64,000 nt of DNA from Shouchella miscanthi (GTDB lineage Bacteria; Bacillota; Bacilli; Bacillales; Bacillaceae_D). Under the pieces are notes generated by a model. It searched no databases. It was not told the origin of the DNA and saw only the letters and a list, made by a program, of their open reading frames with translations. Location: positions 4,030,001 to 4,094,000 of the forward strand of contig NZ_CP042163.1 in the NCBI RefSeq assembly GCF_007725405.1, given 5' to 3'. The first letter of the stretch is position 1. Each line of letters starts with the position of its first letter. Made by a program: the position numbers and the translations under genes. Shown piece by piece: positions 35,642 to 45,761 of the stretch.

Positions 35642-37024
35642 TTAGCTTAATTTACTGTATTCTTGCCAAAAAGCCAAAATCGTTTCAAGTCCCTTATCAA
35701 AATTTTCTAGATGAAAATGTTCATTAGGTGCGTGGAAGTTTTCGCTTGGCAAACCAAAGCCCATTAGCACAATCGGAACATGTAGCTGCGCATCAAATGT
35801 TTCCACAACTGGAATCGATCCTCCCATACGCGTATAAGCTACTTCTGTTTTATACACCTTTTCATACGCTCGTGCAGCGGCGGCAAAGGCTGGATCTGTA
35901 ACCGGAGCCGCAAAAGGTTTTCCTGTGTCATGACGATGAGTTGTTACCGTCACTCCTTTTGGTGTATGCGTGTTAATGTGCTGCTCGATTTTGTTTAAAA
36001 TATCATCAGGATCTTGCCCTGGGACGAGACGACAAGAAATCTTCGCCGTAGCTTCAGCCGGAATGACTGTTTTGACACCTTCTCCTTGGAATCCTCCAAA
36101 TACACCATTCAACTCAAGAGTTGGACGAATCCATGTTCGTTCACGAGATGAATAACCTTCTTCCCCTACAAGAGCGGATACACCGGTTTCCGACTTCATG
36201 CTGTCATCGCCGCTTCCAAGAGCCGCTAAGCTTTCTTTCTCTTCATCAGCTAGTGCTTCAATTCCATCATAAAAGCCCGAAATCGCAATTTCACCAGCTT
36301 CATTTCGAAAGCTAGCTAATAGCTCAACTAACGCGTGAAGCGAATTCGGGACAGCACCCCCATATAAACCGGAATGCAAGTCACCTTTTGCTCCCTTTAC
36401 TGTTAGTTCCATTGCAGCAAGCCCTCTTAAACCAGTACAGATAGCAGGTCGTCCAGCTTCGAGCATCGGTGTATCTGAAATGACAAGTACATCCGCTGCC
36501 AATCGCTCTTTTTCTTTCTCGACAAACGCATCTAAATTAGGCGAACCAATTTCCTCTTCACCTTCAATAAGGAATTTAATATTAAACGGCAATGCACCTT
36601 CTGACTTAAGCATTGCTTCCACTGCTTTAATATGCATGAAGGTTTGACCTTTATCGTCACTCGCGCCTCTTGCGTAAAGCTTGTTCTCTCGGATTGTCGG
36701 TTCAAATGGGTCCGTTTCCCATAAATGAAGCGGATCTACAGGCTGCACGTCATAATGACCATAGACTAAAATCGTTTTTGCTTCGTCTCCAGCCTTTAAC
36801 CACTCTCCATACACGACTGGATGTTTTGCAGTCGGGATGATTTCTACTTTTTCTAACCCAGCATGAAGCAACTGACGCTCTAGCCAGCTTGCCGCTTCTG
36901 CAACATCTTGCTTATGTTCAGAAAGGGAACTAATGCTTTTAATTGTCAAAAACTCATTTAATTCATCTAACATTGCCTCTCGGTGAGCTTGTACATAATC
37001 AACCGCTTTACTCGTCAACTTCAT
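35642..37024 (-). CDS. M20-family dipeptidase
   Basis: A 460-residue co-catalytic metallopeptidase. The metal ligands are visible in YGHYDVQPVDP (His and Asp), ASDDKG, EGEEEIGS and a C-terminal His (NEHFHLENF). The length and layout fit CNDP-type dipeptidases, which cut dipeptides in the cytosol. The start could be ATG 37024 or TTG 37018; the TTG has the better spacing from GGAG. Confidence 0.85.
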   Translation of the reverse strand: MKLTSKAVDYVQAHREAMLDELNEFLTIKSISSLSEHKQDVAEAASWLERQLLHAGLEKVEIIPTAKHPVVYGEWLKAGDEAKTILVYGHYDVQPVDPLHLWETDPFEPTIRENKLYARGASDDKGQTFMHIKAVEAMLKSEGALPFNIKFLIEGEEEIGSPNLDAFVEKEKERLAADVLVISDTPMLEAGRPAICTGLRGLAAMELTVKGAKGDLHSGLYGGAVPNSLHALVELLASFRNEAGEIAISGFYDGIEALADEEKESLAALGSGDDSMKSETGVSALVGEEGYSSRERTWIRPTLELNGVFGGFQGEGVKTVIPAEATAKISCRLVPGQDPDDILNKIEQHINTHTPKGVTVTTHRHDTGKPFAAPVTDPAFAAAARAYEKVYKTEVAYTRMGGSIPVVETFDAQLHVPIVLMGFGLPSENFHAPNEHFHLENFDKGLETILAFWQEYSKLS

Positions 37025-37115
37025 CACTCCAACTTATTCTTTTTTTGATTGTATCATAGTCTCCTATTCATCACGACTCATGGTACACTTAATAGAAAAA
37101 AAGGGAGGGATTTAA

Positions 37116-38270
37116 TTGGTCATTAAGACATTGGACGCTCGTCATTTTGATGAGGCGTTCGCATTAAGCTGTTACGCCTTTCAAGCAACACCAACTGATG
37201 AACAGACGGAAGCGGCTCGAACAACGTGGTCACATCATAACGCTACGCATTTTGCTTTAATGGACGAGAACCAACTCACATCGAAACTAACGTTACTGTC
37301 TTTATCTATTCAGTTATATGGTAGGACTGTACCTATGGGTGGAATTGCTAGCGTTGCCTCTTATCCTGAAGCGAGACGCCAAGGCGGTGTTCGCAAACTG
37401 CTCCACCATAGTTTAGAGACTATGAAAGAAAACGGACAACTCCTTTCTTATTTGGCTCCCTTTTCGGTATCCTTTTATCGGAAATTCGGCTGGGAAATCG
37501 TATTTGATGAAGTGCATTATAATGTTGAAAAAAATCAACTTCCCCGTCCTCTAGCAACGCTTGAAGGAACATTAACCCGTGTCCCCTATCAAGATAACCG
37601 CATAAAAGATGTCTATAAAAAATGTTTATGTCACGGGATGCTAGAACGAGATGAAGTATGGTGGGAGAGAAAGCAAGAAGAAAACAAAGAGTATCACACA
37701 GTACTTTACGAAGATGCTGAAGGTACTCCAAAAGCGTATATGGTTTATCGCTTTTCTGAATCAAAATGGACAACCAAAGAAATGATTTATCATGATGGAT
37801 CTGCATTAAAAGCATTGCTCCACTTTATTGGACAACATGATTCTATGCTGAACGAAGCAACCATAACGGTTCCTGGGTCTAGTGCCCTTCATTACTTCTT
37901 GCCAGATCCACTCACAAAAGCGACAACAAAACCCTATTTCATGGCGCGGATTGTTGATTTTCAAGCCTTTATTGAAACGCTTCCTTTCCTAGCAGATGGA
38001 CAGTTTACGATCCGCATTCAAGATGACTTCGCAACGTGGAATGATACAACATTCGCGTTAACAATTGAAGCTGGTCATGCCCGATGTATCCCAACAACGG
38101 AGCCCCCTTCTATGTATATGACGATTCAGACAGCCTCAAGCTTGTTAATGGGGTATAAACGCCCGACTTTTTATAAGCAGGCTGACCTTGTGACTGGAAG
38201 CGAAGAAGCAATTGATAGGTTCTTCAGGACACTACCTGATCAAGAGCCTGCGCTACATGACTTTTTCTAA
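37116..38270 (+). CDS. Eis-like GNAT N-acetyltransferase
   Basis: A 384-residue protein with an N-terminal GNAT domain (acetyl-CoA loop ARRQGGVRKLL near 89-99), a second GNAT-like fold, and a C-terminal SCP2-like domain, as in Eis-type acetyltransferases. Such enzymes acetylate amines on aminoglycosides or peptides; the substrate here is unknown. The start is TTG 37116 after GGGAGGG. Confidence 0.8.
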   Translation: MVIKTLDARHFDEAFALSCYAFQATPTDEQTEAARTTWSHHNATHFALMDENQLTSKLTLLSLSIQLYGRTVPMGGIASVASYPEARRQGGVRKLLHHSLETMKENGQLLSYLAPFSVSFYRKFGWEIVFDEVHYNVEKNQLPRPLATLEGTLTRVPYQDNRIKDVYKKCLCHGMLERDEVWWERKQEENKEYHTVLYEDAEGTPKAYMVYRFSESKWTTKEMIYHDGSALKALLHFIGQHDSMLNEATITVPGSSALHYFLPDPLTKATTKPYFMARIVDFQAFIETLPFLADGQFTIRIQDDFATWNDTTFALTIEAGHARCIPTTEPPSMYMTIQTASSLLMGYKRPTFYKQADLVTGSEEAIDRFFRTLPDQEPALHDFF

Positions 38271-38275
38271 AACAA

Positions 38276-38310
38276 AAACCCGTAAACCTTAAGGGTCACG
38301 GGTTTTTTGT
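38276..38310. terminator. Bidirectional terminator
   Basis: Stem ACCCGT..ACC / GGGT.ACGGGT followed by TTTTTTG, between two convergent genes. Confidence 0.8.
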
Positions 38311-38317
38311 TTCTGAT

Positions 38318-38602
38318 TCATTTTACTCGCTTCTTCAAAACGCGAACAACATTTTCCTGTTGTTCTCCTTTTAAGGTAATGTCTCGAATGTATGTGTGAG
38401 GTTCTTCTCCATCCACTGGTTCAAGCTTTAACGTAATATGAGGCTCGTTCTTTTCTTTTGCTTCAACTTTAAACTCGTCAAATTCAGCTGCAATGGCTTC
38501 AAACGTCGTATTATTATCTTCGTCGCTTGCTTCTCCACCAACCCAAATCTCCTTCGGCTGGGTTAATTCTTCATCTTTGTACACAAGCACTAGTTTATTC
38601 AT
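38318..38602 (-). CDS. Hypothetical protein, 94 residues
   Basis: I do not recognise this family. The protein is acidic, soluble and beta-rich, starting MNKLVLVYKDEELTQPKEIW and ending in a basic KKRVK. ACGAGGTACG precedes the ATG. It stands between an Eis-like gene and a chemoreceptor gene, without obvious link to either. Confidence 0.6.
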   Translation of the reverse strand: MNKLVLVYKDEELTQPKEIWVGGEASDEDNNTTFEAIAAEFDEFKVEAKEKNEPHITLKLEPVDGEEPHTYIRDITLKGEQQENVVRVLKKRVK

Positions 38603-38687
38603 TGTCTACGTACCTCGTTTCAAAAGGATATAGGGTACCATTCCTTTTTCAACGACTCCTTAAACGTCATAACAATGTCAAACGTGA

Positions 38688-40688
38688 CTAGTCGTTCCAT
38701 TCAAACTTCGCAATCATTTCTTCTAATTCATCAGCAAGTTGCGCAAGATTTGTTGTTGAGCTTAAGATTTCTTCCATAGATGCGAGTTGTTCCTCGGTCG
38801 ATGCCGATACATTTTGAATACTAGCAGATGTCGTTTCACTTGCAGTGGCAATCTGTTCATAAGAAAGCATAAATTGCTCGGTTTGATTGGCCATTGCTTT
38901 CACTTCATCTGTGACAAGATGTATTTTTTCGGTTACTTGATTCATGTGATTCTGAATGAAAGCGAAGGATTGGCCAGTTTCTTCAATAATATGAACGCCT
39001 TTTCTTACTTCTCCTTCTCCCGCATTCATTTCCTGCACAACGACTTTCGTTTCGTTCTGAACGGTATTGATTTGGTCCTGCACGGTTTTTGCAGCATTAT
39101 TCGATTGCTCTGCAAGCTTTCGTACTTCATCCGCAACGACAGCAAATCCTCGACCATTTTCTCCAGCTCTAGCCGCTTCAATAGAAGCATTTAGTGCCAG
39201 TAGATTCGTTTGTTCCGCTATATCGGAAATCATTTGACTGACCTGGTTAATCGTTGCTGCCTGTTTCTCTAGGTTCTCCACCGTTGTGGCGATAGAAGAT
39301 ACTTTATGTTGAATCGCATTCATTTGTTGAACACTGCTTTTAATCCCTTGTTGACCAGTTTGTACAGCAACAACAGCGTCATTTATTGCTTTTGTTACTT
39401 GTTGAGTCGACTGCTGCACATCCATAATTCCTCTAGAAACCGTCGTCGCAGCTGCTTTTCCTTGATCCATACTCGTCGTTTGCTCATCCACACTGCCCGA
39501 TACTTCTTGAATGGCTAATGTAATTTGTTCAGTTGCCTGCATATTCTGCTCGGTACTTGCCTGTAATTGTTCAGACGACGCAGCTAAATAGGTTGATTTA
39601 TCTCGAATTCCTCTAATGGTTTGAATGAGAGATTGTCGCATGTCTTCAAACGAATCAGCTAACTGTCCGACTTCATCTTTGAAGGTAGACTTTACGCTGT
39701 ACGTTGAACTTAAGTTCCCTTGACTAATAACCGTTGCAACGTTTGATAGTCCGGAAATAGGGCGTACAATCGCACGAACGATAGCGAAAATAATAACGGA
39801 TCCAATCAGTAATGTGACAATGATTACGATTAACATTGAGTAAAGAATTGGCTGTACCAGTTGACTCACTTCATTTGGTAACATCGCTCCGGCAAGCACC
39901 CAATTCGTTGGTAAAACGGTATCATATGTGATTTGCCGTGGATCTTCACCATCTACTTGAAACTCAAACTGTCCTGATTCTCCACCCTCTACAAACTGAG
40001 CACTGAGGGTTGCTGGGACGTACTCGCCAGAATTTAATACAGGATGATAGACAACTCTCGAAAGGTGGTCTACTAAAAACAAGTAGCCTGTACTTCCAAT
40101 CGAAGCATCTGCTACATAGGATAGAATTGGGTTGAAATCGACTCGCATTGCTAAAACGTTTCCTCGATCGCTTGTCAAGGATGCAAAAAGAATATCTGTC
40201 TCGTCTTCATTTGAAAAAATTGGTTCACTTACCGCTACATCGGTTTGCCTCCCAAAAAGATCTCGTAACCAAGTGAATTCTAATACACCATACTGTTCAG
40301 AAAGTTCTTCTGTATTTGCTACTGATTCAATGGAGCCATCTGCTTGGTAAACGGTTCCCTCACCCTTGTTGTTGACAATGTATACTTCACGCAGACGATT
40401 ATCTTCTCCAAATAAAACTTCTAATTGATTTGCTATGTCGTCAGATGAAGCATTTGCATCGATGGTATCGCCAGTAAAAGCAGCTAATTCGGTTTGCAAA
40501 CCCATGTATTGTTGCAAGGATGCATGAACATTGGCTGTCATTTGCTCTGCTTGAGCATTCATTGTACTTTCAACATTTTCCCTTGTTGATAAATAAGAAA
40601 ATACCCCAATGACTAAACTCGGTATGACAAGCATTAAACCAAAAGCCAGCATTAATTTCCATTTTAAGCTTACCTTTTTTTGTTTCAT
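38688..40688 (-). CDS. Methyl-accepting chemotaxis protein
   Basis: A 666-residue chemoreceptor: N-terminal membrane segment (about 11-32), extracellular dCache-type ligand domain (about 35-275), second membrane segment (about 283-306), HAMP domain, and a long cytoplasmic coiled coil with the conserved hairpin tip [18 protein letters not shown] near 515. It would pass ligand signals to CheA. A sigma-D-type promoter upstream ties it to motility genes. The ligand cannot be told from sequence. Confidence 0.92.
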   Translation of the reverse strand: MKQKKVSLKWKLMLAFGLMLVIPSLVIGVFSYLSTRENVESTMNAQAEQMTANVHASLQQYMGLQTELAAFTGDTIDANASSDDIANQLEVLFGEDNRLREVYIVNNKGEGTVYQADGSIESVANTEELSEQYGVLEFTWLRDLFGRQTDVAVSEPIFSNEDETDILFASLTSDRGNVLAMRVDFNPILSYVADASIGSTGYLFLVDHLSRVVYHPVLNSGEYVPATLSAQFVEGGESGQFEFQVDGEDPRQITYDTVLPTNWVLAGAMLPNEVSQLVQPILYSMLIVIIVTLLIGSVIIFAIVRAIVRPISGLSNVATVISQGNLSSTYSVKSTFKDEVGQLADSFEDMRQSLIQTIRGIRDKSTYLAASSEQLQASTEQNMQATEQITLAIQEVSGSVDEQTTSMDQGKAAATTVSRGIMDVQQSTQQVTKAINDAVVAVQTGQQGIKSSVQQMNAIQHKVSSIATTVENLEKQAATINQVSQMISDIAEQTNLLALNASIEAARAGENGRGFAVVADEVRKLAEQSNNAAKTVQDQINTVQNETKVVVQEMNAGEGEVRKGVHIIEETGQSFAFIQNHMNQVTEKIHLVTDEVKAMANQTEQFMLSYEQIATASETTSASIQNVSASTEEQLASMEEILSSTTNLAQLADELEEMIAKFEWND

Positions 40689-40716
40689 CTATTTTCACCT
40701 CAATCTTCTACTTTTT

Positions 40717-40742
40717 ATTTCGGCTAGTTGATCGCTTTTCTA
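40717..40742 (-). promoter_or_regulatory. Sigma-D promoter of the chemoreceptor gene
   Basis: Minus strand TAGA (40739-40742), 14-base spacer, GCCGAAAT (40717-40724), a 7/8 match to the sigma-D -10 GCCGATAT. Confidence 0.6.
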
Positions 40743-40824
40743 AAGACTCTAGATTGATATTTGAAGAATTGTGCGAAAAAAGTTATCATTTTACCTAAAC
40801 AGAAAATGAAAGGGTGACTTTTTT

Positions 40825-42588
40825 ATGCAGCTTACTGACTTTTTAAAAGTGGATACAGCAACAAACCCGCACTTTCACCCACATCACCTAACGAAGCTTG
40901 TCTATCTAAATAATGCTACTGGGCTTCCGCAAGCTTATGAGTACGATATTGAATCGCAACAAACGACTCGCCTAGTTGAAACATCAGAACGAATGATGCT
41001 CGCTACATATATTGAGAATGACCTCCTCATTGGAATGGATTATGGGGTAAATGAAAAGCAACAATTGTATTTATGGAAACATAAAGAGGACCTTGTTCCG
41101 CTAACAAACGACCCTTCGCATATTCATCATTTCGGAGGGGTATCCCCAAATAAAGAATGGATTGCCTGGAGTAGCAATCGCAGGCATGAACAATTTTTCG
41201 ACGTGTATATTCAACATGTATCGACACTTGCCATTCAGTGTGTGTATGAAGATGATGCTCGTCATGACCCTGTCTGTTTTCATCCAGATGGCCACCATTT
41301 GTTAATAAAGAAAACGAATACGAATTTAGATAATGACTTAGGTCTATTACATTTAGAAACAAAAGAAATAGAATGGTTAACGCCACATGACAATGAAGCC
41401 TCTTTTACAGATGCGGCTTTTAGCCATGATGGCAAGTTTCTTTATCTTTTGACGAACGTCGGACGGGAATATAGTGGCATTGCTCGCTTACATCTTCAAT
41501 CGAAAGAGTTGGAATGGCTCTATACAGGCAATTGGGATTACGAAGCCTTAACACTTAGTCATGACGGTACCTATATGGCTTATGCAGTAAATGAAGGAGG
41601 CGTATCACATGCTTATCTTACTCACCTCCCGTCACAAACAGAGAAAAAGCTTCCAATTAAAACAGGGGTTGTTACAAGTTTCACTTTTTCTAATGACGTA
41701 ACTCAACTCGTTTTCTCTCTCGATGGCGCTGCAAACCCTGCTGCACTATGGTGCTACCACCTAGAGGAGCAGACTGTAACAAAGCTCGAAAACAGCACAC
41801 GGAAACATACTGTCCAAGAGATACTACGAGAGCCTGAACAACTTTCATTCACCAGCTCTGATGGGGAGACCATTCCATCTTTTTACTACAAACCAGACGG
41901 GAATGGTCCTTACCCAACCGTCATTTTTGTACATGGCGGTCCTGAAAGCCAAATTCGTTCTGTCTACAATCCATTTTTACAGTACTTTGTTTCGAAGGGA
42001 TTCGCCGTATGCACACCGAATGTGCGCGGCAGCACAGGCTATGGGAAACGCTACCATCACTTAGATGATAAGCGAAAACGTATGGATGCTGTAAGGGATT
42101 TACATGAGCTTGCAGAATGGTTAAAAACAGAAGGATTTGCTCACCCTGACAAGATCGCTGTAATGGGCAGAAGCTACGGAGGGTTTATGGTGCTTGCTGC
42201 TATTACCCATTATCCAACACAGTGGGCGGCTGCCATTGATATTGTTGGCATTTCCAGCTTTAAATCGTTTCTCGAAAACACAAGTATTTGGCGACGAAAA
42301 GTACGGGAAGATGAGTACGGTTCCCTTGAAGAAGATCGTGACTTTTTCGATGCGATTGATCCCATTCATAAAGTAGATGACATTAAGGCTCCCCTTCTTG
42401 TGCTGCATGGACGGAACGATCCACGTGTACCCATTTCAGAAGCCGAGCAAATCGTTGAACAGCTAAAGCATCGTCATCATCCCGTCGATTCGCTTTACTT
42501 TGAAAATGAAGGGCACTTCTTCGTTCGCTACGAAAACAACGTCGCTGCATATGAGAAGTCGTTTGCATTTTTAACGGAGTGGCTTTGA
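40825..42588 (+). CDS. S9-family prolyl oligopeptidase-like peptidase
   Basis: A 587-residue serine peptidase with an N-terminal beta-propeller (about 1-340) and a C-terminal alpha/beta-hydrolase. The catalytic Ser is in GRSYGG, the Asp in LHGRNDPRVP and the His in NEGHFF. It lacks a signal peptide, so it probably cuts short peptides in the cytosol. AAAGGGTGA precedes the ATG. Confidence 0.88.
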   Translation: MQLTDFLKVDTATNPHFHPHHLTKLVYLNNATGLPQAYEYDIESQQTTRLVETSERMMLATYIENDLLIGMDYGVNEKQQLYLWKHKEDLVPLTNDPSHIHHFGGVSPNKEWIAWSSNRRHEQFFDVYIQHVSTLAIQCVYEDDARHDPVCFHPDGHHLLIKKTNTNLDNDLGLLHLETKEIEWLTPHDNEASFTDAAFSHDGKFLYLLTNVGREYSGIARLHLQSKELEWLYTGNWDYEALTLSHDGTYMAYAVNEGGVSHAYLTHLPSQTEKKLPIKTGVVTSFTFSNDVTQLVFSLDGAANPAALWCYHLEEQTVTKLENSTRKHTVQEILREPEQLSFTSSDGETIPSFYYKPDGNGPYPTVIFVHGGPESQIRSVYNPFLQYFVSKGFAVCTPNVRGSTGYGKRYHHLDDKRKRMDAVRDLHELAEWLKTEGFAHPDKIAVMGRSYGGFMVLAAITHYPTQWAAAIDIVGISSFKSFLENTSIWRRKVREDEYGSLEEDRDFFDAIDPIHKVDDIKAPLLVLHGRNDPRVPISEAEQIVEQLKHRHHPVDSLYFENEGHFFVRYENNVAAYEKSFAFLTEWL

Positions 42589-42595
42589 AAAAGGA

Positions 42596-42632
42596 AAACA
42601 CCTCCACCTTAATTAAGGCGGAGGTGTTTGGT
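42596..42632. terminator. Bidirectional terminator
   Basis: Stem AAACACCTCCACCTTAA / TTAAGGCGGAGGTGTTT between the convergent peptidase and nicotinate phosphoribosyltransferase genes. Confidence 0.85.
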
Positions 42633-44300
42633 TTATCCTTCCCGTTTCTCATGAATCAGCTGGTTTTTCATATCTGTCAAGTCGTCTGATAAAGAGACAG
42701 GATAGACTTCTGGTACTTCTAAACGTAAATATTCTTCCCAAAACGATTGCTTTTGATACGCATGGTAGTCTCGCACTTCTTTCAAAGAAGGCACATCGTA
42801 GACAAGTTCCCCATTCTCAAATATCGGTTTTAGCAATTCAACCGCTTTAAAATCCCGAATTCGTTTCGCTTTTAGTGGGTTGCGTGGGTGCTTCAAAAGT
42901 ATTTCATTTTTTCCATCCAACGTTTCATGATCCAAGCAGACATAATCGCCCTTTGCCATCCCATCGTCGCCAAAAAGACGGTACACTTTTTTGCGTCCAG
43001 GATTTAAAATCTTTTCAATACTTTCCGAGATTTTAATCAGAGCGACCCAATCTTCTTTCTGATAGCTACCAGATTCAATCTCTGAATCGAGGGGGCGTCT
43101 TGCTACAATTTTATGAACGCCTCCTAATGCTGGGTTATCGTAGGCCGTAATAAATTTTGTGCCAACACCCCAGATATCTACTTTTGCCCCTTGTTGCTTT
43201 AGAGAAGCAATTGTATATTCATCGAGATCGTTCGTCGCAGCAATCTTCACATGCTCTAAACCTTCTTCATCAAGACGCTTACGTACTTTTTTCGATAAGT
43301 AGGCTAAGTCTCCGCTGTCTAATCGGACAGCCGTCATTTCATAGCCTTTTTCCTTAAGGCGATGCGCTGTTTCAATCGCATGAGGCAGTCCGCTTCCAAG
43401 TGTATCCGTTGTATCAAGAAGGGGAATGGTCTTTTGCGGGAAAACATCTGCATACGCAAGAAACGCTTCTAACTCAGATGGATGGAACATAATAAACACA
43501 TGCGCTTGCGTACCTGTAATAGGCATAGAAAATTTCTTTCCTGCCTTCACGTTACTGGTAGCGTCAAACCCAGCAATATAAGCCATTTTTGCTCCATACA
43601 CACTCGCATCTCTTCCTTGGGCACGTCTTTTTCCCATTTCAAGCAAACCATCTTCCCCTGCGATGGTTTTAATACGGGCTCCCTTTGTCAGAACTAGAGA
43701 CTCCGCATTCACAATGTTTAACAACATCGCTTCAATCCAAATACATTCCCAAACAGGGGCTTCAATGCGAATAAGAGGCGTATTAGGAAAGACCAAGTTT
43801 CCCTCTTCAACCGCATGCAAATTCCCACTAAAGCGCAAAGAACGTAAGTCATCTAGAAACGCTTCGTCAAAGCCCTCTGATTGTTCTCTTAAATAACGGA
43901 TATCACTTTCATTAAAGTATAAGTTCTGTATCGTATCAATCAAATGGCCAAGCCCACCAAACGCGACATAACCGCCTAATTCCGTGCTAAATTCACCAAC
44001 ACCGCGAACAAAAGGGGCTTTCCGATAGAAATCATCAAAAACAACTTGAGTTTGATGAAGTCCTTCTTTCCATAAGGCATACATCATCGTAATGGCATAA
44101 TAATCCACATCAAGCCCATAATCCTCTGAAGGATTGTAGTATGGGGTCACATGATGAGCGTTTCCGCCACATCGAATGCACACTTCTTCACTGGAAGACT
44201 CGTTTGAAAAACTTGGTTGGTCACACTCTTTACATATATGTACATAGCGATAACGAGTAGGCTTTACAAAATCAAAGATTGTTTTCATATGTTCAGACAT
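42633..44300 (-). CDS. Nicotinate phosphoribosyltransferase with N-terminal zinc ribbon
   Basis: A 555-residue enzyme that makes nicotinate mononucleotide from nicotinate and PRPP in NAD salvage. Motifs include YYAITMMYALWKEG, GLLEMGKRRAQG, RLDSGDLAYLSK (PRPP region) and GVGTKF. Unlike the usual 490-residue Bacillus protein it carries an extra N-terminal segment with Cys23, Cys26, Cys41 and Cys44 (CKEC..CIRC), a rubredoxin-like zinc ribbon. The start is ATG 44300 after AAAGGAG; the frame extends to 44348 without a site. Confidence 0.87.
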   Translation of the reverse strand: MSEHMKTIFDFVKPTRYRYVHICKECDQPSFSNESSSEEVCIRCGGNAHHVTPYYNPSEDYGLDVDYYAITMMYALWKEGLHQTQVVFDDFYRKAPFVRGVGEFSTELGGYVAFGGLGHLIDTIQNLYFNESDIRYLREQSEGFDEAFLDDLRSLRFSGNLHAVEEGNLVFPNTPLIRIEAPVWECIWIEAMLLNIVNAESLVLTKGARIKTIAGEDGLLEMGKRRAQGRDASVYGAKMAYIAGFDATSNVKAGKKFSMPITGTQAHVFIMFHPSELEAFLAYADVFPQKTIPLLDTTDTLGSGLPHAIETAHRLKEKGYEMTAVRLDSGDLAYLSKKVRKRLDEEGLEHVKIAATNDLDEYTIASLKQQGAKVDIWGVGTKFITAYDNPALGGVHKIVARRPLDSEIESGSYQKEDWVALIKISESIEKILNPGRKKVYRLFGDDGMAKGDYVCLDHETLDGKNEILLKHPRNPLKAKRIRDFKAVELLKPIFENGELVYDVPSLKEVRDYHAYQKQSFWEEYLRLEVPEVYPVSLSDDLTDMKNQLIHEKREG

Positions 44301-44406
44301 CTTTCTGCTCCTTTGTGATCTACGCTTTTCACGCATATAAGTCATCAAAAGTATACTCTTGTTTCCCCTTCATTTCAAATCCATCGTCCCTCTACGTGTT
44401 TATACA

Positions 44407-44440
44407 CAAAAAACGCCCTGCATTCTGCTAGGGCGTTTCC
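44407..44440 (-). terminator. Terminator of rocD
   Basis: Stem AAACGCCCT/AGGGCGTTT with a TTTTTT run on the minus strand. Confidence 0.85.
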
Positions 44441-44449
44441 TCATGACAA

Positions 44450-45643
44450 TTAAGCAGAGAGAACGTCTTTTATTTGTTCGAGTGCTTGATCAAGCTCTTC
44501 CTTCGTAATGATTAAAGGCGGTGCGAAGCGAATGACATTCTCATGTGTTTCTTTACACAATAACCCCCGTTCCTTTAATTGTTCACAATAAGGACGGGCT
44601 GATTCTGTTAATTCAATTCCAATAAATAAACCGCGTCCACGCACCTCTTTAATTGAAGGGTGTGTTAATGTTTGTAACTCATTAATAAAATAATCACCGA
44701 GTTCTTGAGCATTTTTTACTAACGCTTCTTCTTCTAAAATTTCTAATGCAGCAACAGAGACTGCACAAGCAAGTGGATTTCCGCCAAACGTTGAGCCGTG
44801 GGAGCCAGGCTCAAAGACACCTAACACATCTTTATTCGCCGCAACAGCTGAGATAGGTAAAATCCCTCCACCAAGAGCCTTACCGAGAATGTACATATCT
44901 GGTTCCACGTTTTCATGGTCGCATGCAAACCACTTGCCCGTTCGGCCAAGTCCCGCTTGTATCTCGTCTGCTATAAAGAGAATCGTATTGTCTGTACAGA
45001 TGTCTCGTACTTGCTGCAAGTACCCATTAGGAGGTATGAGTATCCCAGCCTCTCCTTGAATAGGTTCGACAAGAAAGGCCACCGTATATTCGGAAATGGC
45101 TTCTTTTAGTGCCTCTGCGTCACCATACGGAATGACTTTTATGCCTGGTAGCAATGGTCCAAAACCTCGCTTATATTCTTCACTTGAAGAAAGGGAGACA
45201 GCAGCTAATGTTCGTCCGTGAAAATTATTTGAGCAGACAATGATTTCAGCTTTATTGGTTACAATTTTTTTGTTTTCATATCCCCACCGCCGCGCGGCTT
45301 TTAAAGCGGTTTCAACAGCTTCCGCACCTGTATTCATTGGTAAAATCATTTCTTTATTCGTAAGTGAAGCCACTTTTTCATAAAAAGGCGCCAGCTGATC
45401 ATTGTGAAATGCCCGCGAGGTTAACGTGACTCGCTCCGCTTGGTCTTTTAATGTTTGGATTAATTTCGGATGGCAATGACCTTGATTTAAGGCGGAATAG
45501 GCACTTAACATATCAAGATAGCGATTACCCTCTGCATCCCATACCCATACACCCTCTGCTTTAGAAATGACGATTGGCAATGGATGATAGTTATTTGCAC
45601 CGTATTGCTCTGTTTTCTTAATAATCTCTGTTGACTTAGACAT
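44450..45643 (-). CDS. rocD: Ornithine aminotransferase
   Basis: A 397-residue PLP enzyme that transfers the delta-amino group of ornithine to 2-oxoglutarate in arginine use. It shows [17 protein letters not shown] (near 98-114), the Asp of the pyridine-N pair in [14 protein letters not shown], and the PLP Lys in LGKALGGG. The length fits RocD (about 400). The start is ATG 45643 six bases after GGAGG; the ATG at 45649 overlaps that site. No other roc gene is adjacent. Confidence 0.92.
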   Translation of the reverse strand: MSKSTEIIKKTEQYGANNYHPLPIVISKAEGVWVWDAEGNRYLDMLSAYSALNQGHCHPKLIQTLKDQAERVTLTSRAFHNDQLAPFYEKVASLTNKEMILPMNTGAEAVETALKAARRWGYENKKIVTNKAEIIVCSNNFHGRTLAAVSLSSSEEYKRGFGPLLPGIKVIPYGDAEALKEAISEYTVAFLVEPIQGEAGILIPPNGYLQQVRDICTDNTILFIADEIQAGLGRTGKWFACDHENVEPDMYILGKALGGGILPISAVAANKDVLGVFEPGSHGSTFGGNPLACAVSVAALEILEEEALVKNAQELGDYFINELQTLTHPSIKEVRGRGLFIGIELTESARPYCEQLKERGLLCKETHENVIRFAPPLIITKEELDQALEQIKDVLSA

Positions 45644-45761
45644 AGTCATCCTCCTTCAGTACTGTGCTTCCACTTATGTCTCTTCGCTTTAAAGAAATGA
45701 ATTCCTGCTACATTTGTCAGGAAAAAAGGTGTTAAGATGAGATGAGTAGGAGGTACAGCGT

